A DNA stretch of 7,355 nucleotides from an uncultured Dysgonomonas sp. (GTDB lineage: Bacteria > Bacteroidota > Bacteroidia > Bacteroidales > Dysgonomonadaceae), in NCBI GenBank assembly GCA_937875275.1, contig CALNCC010000018.1, forward strand, positions 1 through 7,355, read 5' to 3'. Made by a program: the position numbers and the translations under genes. Positions 1-5,557 of the stretch are shown here, piece after piece (positions within the stretch are counted from its first letter, which is position 1; each line of letters opens with the position of its first letter). The notes beneath the pieces are model-generated. The model was not told the origin of the DNA. It saw only the letters and a list, made by a program, of their open reading frames with translations, and searched no databases.

Positions 1-697
1 AGGGAGAGTTTTCCCGAACCATAAATGAAGTCATTTCATCTATGCTCAATGGGATATTATCACAGAACAATTCGACATACTTGGGAACTCCACCAGTGAA
101 AGAATAAAGAGCGAGTAAATCATCATTCGTATAATTGGGATTGTAGTCTTGCATAATACCTTTCAGCGTGGTCAAATCAAATGCCGAAAGTTTGATGATA
201 TTATCCGCTCTACCAAATAGAGGCTCTTTTTTGTTTTGGAATATTTTCTGCATCAACGAATAGACAGAACCTGACACAATCAAATTCATATTGGATTTCT
301 TTCGGTAAGTGTCCCAAATGTTTTGCATATCGCTATATACCGATTCATTAATGTTATAGAACTCTTGAAATTCGTCAATAATCAAATTGAATGGTTTGTG
401 CGAAGCCAACTCCATTAGATATTGGAACAACGACCGAAAGGTGCGTATTTCCGCAGGTACAAATGTATCTAACGACTGACTAATAATCGGAATAAATTCA
501 GAACAAAGTGTTGCTTCGCCTTTGCGACCGACAAACAAATAGACAGTCGGCAAATCTTCAACCGACTTCATGATAAGGCTTGTTTTCCCGATTCTTCTTC
601 TGCCAGTTACTACTGTCAAACGAGAATGATCACTGAACGATAAATTCTGTATCCGTTTCAGTTCTGCTAACTCACTTGTTCTATTATAAAACTTCAT
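1..697 (-). CDS. AAA ATPase of the COG1672 / archaeal-type ATPase family, 3' end outside the window
   Basis: Reading leftward from the ATG at 695-697, the frame stays open for 232 codons to the window edge, so only the N-terminal part is visible. The start MKFYNRTSELAELKRI is typical of this family. A Walker A loop (G-R-R-R-I-G-K-T) lies at about residues 32-39. A Walker B strand (FNLIIDEFQ) lies near 103-111. A sensor-like LIVSGS strand follows, then a GGVPKY segment near the left edge. Known family members carry a C-terminal DUF234 or nuclease-like domain that would lie off the window. They are very common in Bacteroidales, often as stand-alone genes, and their cellular role is mostly unknown. 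ATP binding and hydrolysis is therefore the only activity I infer. The start is supported by a matching -7 promoter box about 40 bases upstream. The next gene (994-1125) is divergent. Confidence 0.88.
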   Translation of the reverse strand, partial: MKFYNRTSELAELKRIQNLSFSDHSRLTVVTGRRRIGKTSLIMKSVEDLPTVYLFVGRKGEATLCSEFIPIISQSLDTFVPAEIRTFRSLFQYLMELASHKPFNLIIDEFQEFYNINESVYSDMQNIWDTYRKKSNMNLIVSGSVYSLMQKIFQNKKEPLFGRADNIIKLSAFDLTTLKGIMQDYNPNYTNDDLLALYSFTGGVPKYVELFCDNIPLSIDEMTSFMVRENSP

Positions 698-735
698 ATT
701 CTTTTCAATTACGCCCGTTACAGTTACGGAGGTAA

Positions 736-767
736 CAAAGATATGCAAAAGAATTAATGTATGCAAT
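736..767 (-). promoter_or_regulatory. Bacteroidota-type promoter for the AAA ATPase gene
   Basis: On the minus strand the sequence gives TATCTTTG (736-743), an exact TAnnTTTG -7 box. It is preceded after 20 bases by ATTG (764-767), a 3-of-4 match to the TTTG -33 box. The implied transcript starts near 733 and leaves a leader of about 36 bases before the ATG at 697. Confidence 0.5.
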
Positions 768-868
768 TAATCTAAATATTAGGATAATATGAATTCTCCC
801 AAGTATTGAATTTCTATATCATGAACTAAGACTAATCAAATATTTAAATTAGAATTATCTGTAAAAAT

Positions 869-896
869 GTCATACCTTGTCAGTCATATCTTGCCA
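869..896 (+). repeat. Two abutting 14-bp direct repeats (GTCATAyCTTGyCA)
   Basis: Copies at 869-882 and 883-896 are directly adjacent and agree at 12 of 14 positions; the two differences are C/T changes. They end 29 bases before the -33 box of the small-gene promoter (926-955), where a regulator-binding site could sit. A short imperfect hairpin (CCTC/GAGG core, 902-918) lies between them and the promoter. A regulatory role is inferred from position only. Confidence 0.4.
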
Positions 897-925
897 TAAT
901 CCCTCGAATTTGTTGAGGATTAAAC

Positions 926-955
926 TTTGGCATATCTATTGTTTGTATAACTTTG
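926..955 (+). promoter_or_regulatory. Bacteroidota-type promoter for the 43-residue small gene
   Basis: TTTG (926-929), an 18-base spacer, then TAACTTTG (948-955): both boxes match the TTTG / TAnnTTTG consensus of the primary sigma factor of this phylum. The transcript should begin near 958-962, about 32-36 bases before the ATG at 994. Confidence 0.6.
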
Positions 956-993
956 AGATTCAAATTATTGTTTAATTAAAACAAGGAAAAGTT

Positions 994-1125
994 ATGGGAA
1001 TCAAACCTGGACCTAAAAGGATTGCAAAAACGACAGGGAAGCCAGATAGACGCCAAAGGGATAATAAAGACATCCCAGGCAACACGCCTTCTCTTAAGCC
1101 CCACAAACACAAAAAGGGTGATTGA
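994..1125 (+). CDS. Small basic Lys/Arg/Pro-rich protein, 43 residues, unknown function
   Basis: The ATG at 994 opens a 43-codon frame ending in TGA at 1123-1125. The protein starts MGIKPGPKRIAKTTGKPDRR and ends KPHKHKKGD. By my count it has nine Lys, four Arg and two His against four Asp and no Glu, so it is strongly cationic. It has no hydrophobic stretch, signal peptide or predicted membrane segment. Support for it as a real gene is contextual: a good promoter at 926-955, an AAGGA purine run at 983-987 at suitable spacing, and a 12-bp hairpin terminator immediately after the stop. I do not recognise the family. Composition suggests binding to nucleic acid or the ribosome, but this is inference. 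An RNA function for the transcript is an alternative. Confidence 0.6.
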   Translation: MGIKPGPKRIAKTTGKPDRRQRDNKDIPGNTPSLKPHKHKKGD

Positions 1126-1129
1126 AAAC

Positions 1130-1162
1130 ATAGGGCTATTTTTAGTTTGGAAATAGCCCTAT
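1130..1162 (+). terminator. Hairpin terminator after the 43-residue gene
   Basis: A perfect 12-bp inverted repeat pairs 1130-1141 (ATAGGGCTATTT) with 1151-1162 around a 9-base loop. It begins five bases after the stop codon at 1125. The tail (ATTTATGATTCTT) is only moderately T-rich, so it terminates mainly by position and stem strength. Confidence 0.72.
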
Positions 1163-1402
1163 ATTTATGATTCTTCACTACCTTTGTAAAAATAATCATG
1201 CAAATAGCGAGCAGAACGATGAAAAATAATCGTGTGCTAAATCGTGTGGGATTCCCAATTTAATAAATCATAAAAAGTTGGTTGTCAGTATAGTTATAGT
1301 AATAGTTCTCTTTCTGGTGGAGTTTCTATAGATAATATTTTTGCATTTATTGTTTTCACTGAAAATATTCGCTAATAATAATAGATTAATTCTTTATTTT
1401 CC
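1163..1402. other. A/T-rich intergenic stretch, no supported gene
   Basis: No convincing gene or RNA is seen. A TACCTTTG box (1179-1186) has no matching -33 box and leads only into a 21-codon frame (1198-1263) without a ribosome binding site. Within that frame AATCGTGTG occurs twice (1228-1236 and 1240-1248). A hexamer run TATAGT-TATAGT-AATAGT lies at 1289-1306. Confidence 0.5.
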
Positions 1403-1410
1403 TACCTTTG
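1403..1410 (+). promoter_or_regulatory. Possible -7 box upstream of the phage-derived gene group
   Basis: TACCTTTG matches TAnnTTTG exactly, but no TTTG is present at the right distance upstream. It is the only candidate promoter I see for the coiled-coil remnant and the capsid and tail-tube genes, since the short gaps further down lack such boxes. Confidence 0.3.
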
Positions 1411-1427
1411 TTCTATCACTTAAAGAG

Positions 1428-1480
1428 GAGAAATTCTCTTAAAAATACACTCTAAAAATGGAGTGAGTAACGAGTGAGTA
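1428..1480 (+). repeat. Leader with palindrome, hairpin and 9-bp direct repeat
   Basis: Downstream of the 1403 box there are three small structures: a palindrome GAGAA-A-TTCTC (1428-1438), a hairpin CACTCT/GGAGTG with an AAAAAT loop (1448-1465), and a perfect direct repeat GAGTGAGTA (1461-1469 and 1472-1480). They lie just before the ATG at 1494 and could be an operator or a structured leader. No function is shown. Confidence 0.35.
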
Positions 1481-1493
1481 GAATATAAACTTC

Positions 1494-1743
1494 ATGGTTA
1501 AAATACTGACAGTATACGGTTTAGACAGGACAACTAAAATCCGTCAACGAACTGAATGAGGCATTAGGCGATGCCGAAAGCTCTGCCAACGAGGCGCGGA
1601 AAGAAGCCGAAACACTGCGCCGCAAGACGCCATCGGTGCATCCGGCAATGCAACGCAGCAATGCCGAAAAGGGCAATCGTGCACTGACAACCGCTCAACG
1701 CATGGCGGTAGCTCTGAACCAATCGCTGAAAAGCAAACAATAA
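1494..1743 (+). pseudogene. Frameshifted remnant of a short coiled-coil phage gene (scaffold-like?)
   Basis: The ATG at 1494 opens a frame reading MVKILTVYGLDRTTKIRQ that stops at a TGA at 1557-1559. A second frame, open from 1525 to the TAA at 1741-1743, has no usable start codon near its beginning. It encodes a charged helical stretch (VNELNEALGDAESSANEARK... then ALTTAQRMAVALNQSLKSKQ). Moving from the first frame to the second by one base between about 1524 and 1542 would give a continuous product of roughly 82 residues. I read this as one gene broken by a single frameshift. It lies 45 bases before a capsid-like gene, where tailed phages often keep scaffold or protease genes, and coiled coils are common in scaffolds. 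That identity is inference. Alternatives are a sequencing error, a programmed +1 shift (no known slippery site is seen), or a chance frame followed by an internally truncated gene. Confidence 0.45.
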
Positions 1744-1788
1744 AATTTTTAAGTAACAACTTTTTTTTAACACATAACAAAAACAATT

Positions 1789-2736
1789 ATGGCAAACATG
1801 TATAACATTACTCCGCTAAGCTATCAGCCATCCTCAAACATGGACTGGTTTACGCAAGCTATCTTTGGCGGAAAGCTGATAGAAAAAGGAAGAATAACTC
1901 CTGTCATCGGCATCAAAGAAAGCACAATGCTCAACTTGATCGACTTGTCGGGAAACATCCTTCAAGCCGACTCGCGCGACTGTGCGTGGACTCCCGATCA
2001 GATCACTCGATTGAGCGAAAAGGAACTGAAAGTAAAAACCTACAAAATCAACCTCGAACAGTGTCTCGACGATCTTGAGCGCAAGCGTACGGCTTGGATG
2101 CTGAGTCCGGGTGCACGCAACGGCGAATTGCCCGAGTCGCTCGAAGAGGCTACAATGGCTCTTTTGGCAAACGAGTTGAGCAAAGAGATCGAAGAAAAAA
2201 TATTCAACGGCGACAGTGCCAACGGCGACGATTTCGACGGAGCCATCAAGGTGTTGAAAGCAAGTGCCGACGCCATCAAAGCGAAAGGTGTGGCGCTGAC
2301 AAAAGCAAACATCCTCGACGAAGTAGAGAAAGCATTTGCATTGCTGCCCGACGATGTGGTGGGCAAGGGAATCGAAGAAGATTCGTTGAGCGTGTACGTT
2401 TCTTACGCTACGTTTATGAAGATAAAAGTTGCTTTGGCAGCCGTTTACAATGCAAACGTGGTAGTAAACCCAAGCTTTACGGTAGAGGGCGAAGTGGTAA
2501 AATATCTTGGCGCAGAGGTAGTGCCGGTACGTGGATTGGCTGACAACGACATGGTGCTCGCCGACACGAAAAATATGCTGTTGGGAACAGACCTTTTGTC
2601 TGATCTCGAAGACATCCGCATCGGACAATTTGCGGCTCCTAACGACAACAAAATATTTATCGACGGACGTTTGCGTCTTGGCTTCTCCATCCCTTTCGAA
2701 GACGAAGTGGTGTATTATAGCCCAAGCAATCCGTAA
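1789..2736 (+). CDS. HK97-fold major-capsid-like protein
   Basis: This 315-residue protein has no signal peptide or membrane segment. Its plan resembles major capsid proteins of Bacteroidota tailed phages. The N-terminal arm (1-60) is followed by a strand and helix region (ELKVKTYKINLEQCLDDLE, 79-97). A long spine-like helix with an acidic/Ala pattern ends in NGD (116-142). The C-terminal A-domain-like part (about 235-280) contains EVVPVRGLADNDMVLADTKN and MLLGTDLLSDLEDIRIG, wording typical of these capsids. A length of 315 residues is normal for the family. The start at 1789 is preceded by a T-run and an A-rich stretch, without a Shine-Dalgarno, as usual in this phylum. The frame is intact and its base composition looks higher in G+C than the intergenic DNA. 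No terminase, portal or maturation protease is nearby, so the gene is either a prophage leftover or a domesticated shell protein. An encapsulin-like compartment protein is an alternative. Recognition is from remembered family patterns, not a search. Confidence 0.68.
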   Translation: MANMYNITPLSYQPSSNMDWFTQAIFGGKLIEKGRITPVIGIKESTMLNLIDLSGNILQADSRDCAWTPDQITRLSEKELKVKTYKINLEQCLDDLERKRTAWMLSPGARNGELPESLEEATMALLANELSKEIEEKIFNGDSANGDDFDGAIKVLKASADAIKAKGVALTKANILDEVEKAFALLPDDVVGKGIEEDSLSVYVSYATFMKIKVALAAVYNANVVVNPSFTVEGEVVKYLGAEVVPVRGLADNDMVLADTKNMLLGTDLLSDLEDIRIGQFAAPNDNKIFIDGRLRLGFSIPFEDEVVYYSPSNP

Positions 2737-2790
2737 AGGAAACAATATGCAAATGGGTTGATGTGCTAATATGTTGATTTGCTAATAATC

Positions 2791-2878
2791 TCATTAACTT
2801 ATTATCTCATTTTCTCATTAACCCATTAACTTATTATCTCATTTGCACATTAACTCATTAACTCATTATTTCATTTAA
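2791..2878 (+). repeat. Eleven consecutive degenerate octamers, consensus TCATTAAC
   Basis: From 2791 to 2878 the sequence falls into eleven uninterrupted 8-base units: TCATTAAC occurs at 2791, 2815 and 2855; CCATTAAC at 2823; ACATTAAC at 2847; TTATTATC at 2799 and 2831; and TCATTTTC, TCATTTGC, TCATTATT and TCATTTAA fill the rest. A 21-bp stretch (2792-2812) recurs exactly at 2824-2844, 32 bases or four units later. Two related units (TGCTAATA at 2764 and 2780) lie just before. The array fills the gap between the capsid-like and tail-tube-like genes. Similar low-complexity spacers occur in Bacteroidales genomes, to my knowledge without an assigned role. Confidence 0.75.
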
Positions 2879-2898
2879 CAACTTAACAAATTAATATT

Positions 2899-3450
2899 AT
2901 GGCAGGATGTAAATTAACATCGAATATAAAGAAAGACTATTGCGGCTATGCGGTTGCGGGTGTGAAATCGGTATATCTGATCAACCACGACTCTGACGCA
3001 AAATACACTTTCGGAACGGGCGATAAGACGAAAGAAATCGCAACAATAGAAATGGCTGAGGATGCGAAAGCATACAAGGTAGAGTTTATCAAGAATACGG
3101 CGTCATTCTCCGACGAGCTTGCCGAGAATGGCAACGGGGGCAAATACCGCACACACACCGTAAACTTCAACATCGACCAGTACGACTACAATTTGCTCAA
3201 CGAGGGCGATGCGCTGAGCCTTGGCAAGTACACGGCAGTGATCGTCGACAAATCGGGACGCGCAGTAGTATTGGGTCGCCTCAACGGGCTGAGTGCCACA
3301 GCATTCAACTACGCATCGGGTGCTGCCGAGTCAGACGCTATCGGCTGGACGGTAACGATGGCGGGCACGGAAACCGAAATGGGTCCTTTGCTCGAAAGCG
3401 AAGCTGTGATCAAGGATCTTGTTGCTCCCGACGCGGTGGTAACGCCTTAA
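2899..3450 (+). CDS. Phage tail-tube-like structural protein
   Basis: This 183-residue protein has no signal peptide or membrane segment and looks mainly beta-stranded. The start MAGCKLTSNIKKDYC, followed by AVAGVKSVYLIN, matches the 'C.(I/L)T..I..DC...(V)GG(V/I)' opening I recall from a structural (tail tube) protein of Bacteroidota siphophages. Other shared features are a strand ending in KVEFIKNTASFSDEL (60-74), a central strand pair (HTVNFNIDQYDYNLL, 86-100), VIVDKSGRAVVLGRLNGL (114-131), and a closing strand IGWTVTMAGTETEMGPLL (148-165). A length of 183 is normal for tail tubes. The start is preceded by A/T-rich sequence and the octamer array, and the gene ends before a strong terminator, so it is probably the last gene of the capsid unit. 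Connector, tape-measure and baseplate genes that normally surround a tail tube are missing. An Hcp-like or other tube-forming role is possible. Confidence 0.6.
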   Translation: MAGCKLTSNIKKDYCGYAVAGVKSVYLINHDSDAKYTFGTGDKTKEIATIEMAEDAKAYKVEFIKNTASFSDELAENGNGGKYRTHTVNFNIDQYDYNLLNEGDALSLGKYTAVIVDKSGRAVVLGRLNGLSATAFNYASGAAESDAIGWTVTMAGTETEMGPLLESEAVIKDLVAPDAVVTP

Positions 3451-3480
3451 CAGACAGAACTTATTTACTCACGTAATCTC

Positions 3481-3520
3481 ACCCCATCTACATGTTTTGT
3501 AGGTGGGGTTATTGTTTTCT
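3481..3520 (+). terminator. Intrinsic terminator after the capsid / tail-tube pair
   Basis: An 11-bp stem (ACCCCATCTAC at 3481-3491 with GTAGGTGGGGT at 3499-3509, one T-G wobble) encloses a 7-base loop and is followed by TATTGTTTTCTT. It ends the plus-strand unit and may also insulate it from the converging S41 peptidase gene. The minus-strand flank is not T-rich. Confidence 0.8.
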
Positions 3521-3535
3521 TGCATTTGAGAAACA

Positions 3536-5239
3536 TTACGGGCTACTTACTATTTCAACAGCCCTCTCCAGCAGTTCGTCCCTACCGGCTTTTATGCCTG
3601 ATATTGTGGGAGATATCTCTTCGTCGATCCTAACTCCGACACGCTGCATGCAAGTCCCGTCGGGATAATACATTCCCAGCCCCGTCATAGACGTTTGCAG
3701 CCCTCCCGGAAGGGGGAATGAAAATACCGTCCCATTTGCTCCGGCAGTTGTGTTCCCTATTATGGTAACCCGTGGCGCATGATAATAGAAAAATGTGTGG
3801 TCTTCTGCTTGGCTTTGTGTATTTTCATTTACGATTACCACAACTCGATGAGGATAGCTGCCAATTTCGCTGTTTGGCAGAGAATATTCTGCATCAATCA
3901 AGAAATAGCCGGGCATGGAAACACGTCCCGTGCTCTGCCGACAATAATACCATGCGTTCTTCATCAAATAGGGAGCGATGCTGAATGCGTTGTAATCGGA
4001 TGGATAGCAGCGCAGATCAATAATCAATCCTTTTGTATTGGACATAATTCGAGCAATCTCACTCACTCGCTCTTCCGACTTGCAATTTCCGGCAAAAATA
4101 TAGCCAATAGAATCTCTAATTATGTTGTATCCTTTTTCGTCGGGTTCGAGTCCGTAATAATTAGATCTGTTGAGATGTTCGGCATCGTATGTTTGCATTG
4201 TTCGGTCTACAATTTTCCCATTCTGGAGTAAAGAGACGACAGATGAACTGTCGTTTGTGCGCAAAATTACCATTGCCATATTTCTCAGCTTCCCCCCATA
4301 ATTCGACGCCGGAGTATATGGCAATAGTCGTTCAACAATTGCCTCCACCTTTTCTCCATTTATTGCTGCAATGACATCCCCCACCGAGATACTGTTTTCA
4401 ACACCAACCGAATCGTTCGAAAATGATGTTACAATCAGTTTATCTTCGACAAACTTCACCTCGAAAGGGAGTCTGCGTTGCCCATAGATTTCATAAGCCA
4501 TCGCCTTGTCGGCATATTTGATTCCGCCGTGCGAATCGTCTATTTTGGCACAAAGTTTCAAACAAGCGAGCGAGTATTGTTTTTGATTTTCGGCACAAAC
4601 AAATTCGGGCAACATTTCGGGCAAAACATCCGACCACTTTGTATCGCACAGCTCACGGTAAGGAAAAAGATAGTTGCCCACGTTCCAGTATCTGAACAAT
4701 GCCAAAAGCCGATACGACAGCTCCGGGAATGCCATATCTTCATAAGCAGGCTCGTTGGTAATTGTTACCAGCGGTTCGTTCGCCCCTCGGTCAAAGTTTA
4801 ATTTCACATAGTGGTTTTCAATAACTTGCGTGCTATCTAAAATAAATCGCAGCTTGTCAATCGTCTTCTTATTAAAAAACTCGAGGTTAAACAGTTCGCC
4901 ATAGTCGGCCTTTACCGCTATTTTCGACAATGGAATTGTGTCTTTCCGCATCGCTTCCACAGCGGGCAATCCATCGACCCAGTTGTCTAAAACGTTTTTC
5001 CATTCCTCTTCTTTTTGTGCATTCATCACAGCCGGAACAATTTTTATCAATTCGGCATCCCAGTCCAATTCCCCCCCGGAAACAGTCGGATGATGGTATT
5101 TCAAGAATCCCCAAAGTTGCCCTAATGCGACAAGCGATTTCTCCTGCTCTTGCGACAAACAATCTTCTTCGTCAACGGCAGTGCCATTGTTGCATGACAA
5201 AAAAGCAGCTAAAAAAAGAAAGAGCAAAAGATGTTTCAT
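3536..5239 (-). CDS. S41-family (C-terminal-processing-like) serine peptidase, lipoprotein
   Basis: The 567-residue protein begins with a lipoprotein signal (MKHLLLFLFLAAFLSC), with the lipidated Cys predicted at residue 16, so it is exported and membrane-anchored. An N-terminal region with the family's LWGFLKYHHPTVSGGELDWD phrase lies at 42-61. An acidic DDSHGG motif lies at 234-239. A PDZ-like segment (LPFEVKFVEDKLIVT...VGDVIAAINGEKV) spans about 257-298. The S41 fold follows (IGYIFAGN, GLIIDLR at 404-410). The catalytic Ser is predicted at 476 in NENTQSQAED, and the nearby IGNTTAGANG segment supports the assignment. The protein is intact with the usual length for this Bacteroidales group. 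Substrates are unknown; the family cleaves peptides or protein tails in the periplasm or at the cell surface. The ATG at 5239 is chosen because the signal peptide starts there. The gene stands alone, convergent with the phage pair and divergent from the NYN module. Confidence 0.9.
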   Translation of the reverse strand: MKHLLLFLFLAAFLSCNNGTAVDEEDCLSQEQEKSLVALGQLWGFLKYHHPTVSGGELDWDAELIKIVPAVMNAQKEEEWKNVLDNWVDGLPAVEAMRKDTIPLSKIAVKADYGELFNLEFFNKKTIDKLRFILDSTQVIENHYVKLNFDRGANEPLVTITNEPAYEDMAFPELSYRLLALFRYWNVGNYLFPYRELCDTKWSDVLPEMLPEFVCAENQKQYSLACLKLCAKIDDSHGGIKYADKAMAYEIYGQRRLPFEVKFVEDKLIVTSFSNDSVGVENSISVGDVIAAINGEKVEAIVERLLPYTPASNYGGKLRNMAMVILRTNDSSSVVSLLQNGKIVDRTMQTYDAEHLNRSNYYGLEPDEKGYNIIRDSIGYIFAGNCKSEERVSEIARIMSNTKGLIIDLRCYPSDYNAFSIAPYLMKNAWYYCRQSTGRVSMPGYFLIDAEYSLPNSEIGSYPHRVVVIVNENTQSQAEDHTFFYYHAPRVTIIGNTTAGANGTVFSFPLPGGLQTSMTGLGMYYPDGTCMQRVGVRIDEEISPTISGIKAGRDELLERAVEIVSSP

Positions 5240-5284
5240 TGTGCTGACATTTAGTTTGATTATAAATCACTTAACCACAAACGA

Positions 5285-5314
5285 CAAAGCTAATGAAAAA
5301 TACGAAACAACAAT
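5285..5314 (-). promoter_or_regulatory. Promoter for the S41 peptidase gene
   Basis: On the minus strand TAGCTTTG (5285-5292) is an exact -7 match, preceded after 18 bases by ATTG (5311-5314) as a near -33 box. The transcript should start near 5280, about 40 bases before the ATG at 5239. A small inverted repeat TCTCC-TGC-GGAGA (5317-5329) lies directly upstream of the -33 box. Confidence 0.55.
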
Positions 5315-5337
5315 TCTCTCCTGCGGAGATAAAACCG

Positions 5338-5374
5338 CCCACTCTCTCAACAGCCTCGTGCAGACGAGTGTTTT
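5338..5374 (+). repeat. Repeat copy A, shortened hairpin, left of the NYN module
   Basis: The 21 bases at 5338-5358 (starting CCCACTCTCTC and ending CAGCCTCG) are identical to 6215-6235. The following TGCAGACGAG (5359-5368) recurs at 6245-6254, and both copies continue into TGTTTT. Relative to copy B, this copy lacks about nine loop bases and five stem bases. It folds only as a small CTCG-TGCAGA-CGAG hairpin. No plus-strand gene lies upstream that would need a terminator, so its presence here is unexplained. Confidence 0.7.
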
Positions 5375-5426
5375 GTATCAACGAAAAAAATGTGATTTAT
5401 CTATCAATTAAAAAAACTGATAAAGA

Positions 5427-5457
5427 TTTGATAAATTAATATATATAATTATATTTG
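5427..5457 (+). promoter_or_regulatory. Strong promoter of the NYN-module RNA
   Basis: TTTG (5427-5430), a 19-base spacer, then TATATTTG (5450-5457): both boxes match the Bacteroidota consensus exactly, making this the best promoter in the window. The start of transcription is expected near 5460, right at the base of the first hairpin of the leader RNA. Confidence 0.72.
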
Positions 5458-5459
5458 TA

Positions 5460-5533
5460 TTGTGTTAGAAATAACACATGCTCCTCTTGGATGAGAAATG
5501 CCAAGACCCTAACCACCTCAAGGTGGTTTTTTT
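5460..5533 (+). ncRNA. Three-hairpin terminated small RNA or leader upstream of the NYN gene
   Basis: An RNA of about 73 nt is predicted between the promoter start near 5460 and the terminator U-run. Hairpin 1 is a perfect TGTGTTA-GAAA-TAACACA (5461-5478) with a GAAA tetraloop at the extreme 5' end. Hairpin 2 pairs TCTTGG (5485-5490) with CCAAGA (5501-5506) around ATGAGAAATG. Hairpin 3 is the terminator (5511-5528). Such compact structure with a clear promoter and terminator indicates a defined transcript. It could be an RNA antitoxin, a trans-acting small RNA or an attenuator leader. I do not recognise an Rfam class. An alternative pairing of 5462-5468 with 5509-5516 would break hairpins 1 and 3. 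Confidence 0.6.
5511..5533 (+). terminator. Intrinsic terminator between the small RNA and the NYN gene
   Basis: AACCACC (5511-5517) pairs perfectly with GGTGGTT (5522-5528) around TCAA, followed by an uninterrupted T-run to 5533. It is the most canonical intrinsic terminator in the window and lies 24 bases before the ATG at 5558. No promoter box is seen between them, so the nuclease gene should depend on read-through. Confidence 0.85.
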
Positions 5534-5557
5534 ATTCTCACGATACACACCTACACT

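Noticed and set aside
972..1199. 75-codon minus-strand frame over the small-gene unit
   Set aside because: It runs across the hairpin terminator and promoter of the plus-strand unit and has no promoter or start signal of its own.
1198..1263. 21-codon frame containing a duplicated AATCGTGTG
   Set aside because: Too short, no ribosome binding site, and the nearby TACCTTTG box lacks a -33 partner.
2094..2543. 149-codon plus-strand frame inside the capsid-like gene
   Set aside because: Arg-rich out-of-frame shadow with no ribosome binding site and no recognisable pattern.
1834..2745. 303-codon open frame on the minus strand, antisense to the capsid-like gene
   Set aside because: It mirrors the codon bias of the capsid gene. 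The product is rich in Cys, His, Phe and Val without domain logic, and the plus-strand frame has recognisable family features.
2791..2878. CRISPR-like interpretation of the repeated 21-bp unit
   Set aside because: The spacing is 32 bases with low-complexity octamers between copies; there are no unique spacers and no cas genes.
4138..4155. GGTTCGAGTCC resembling a tRNA T-arm
   Set aside because: It lies inside the S41 peptidase gene, where it encodes an ordinary acidic segment, and no acceptor, D or anticodon arms are found around it.
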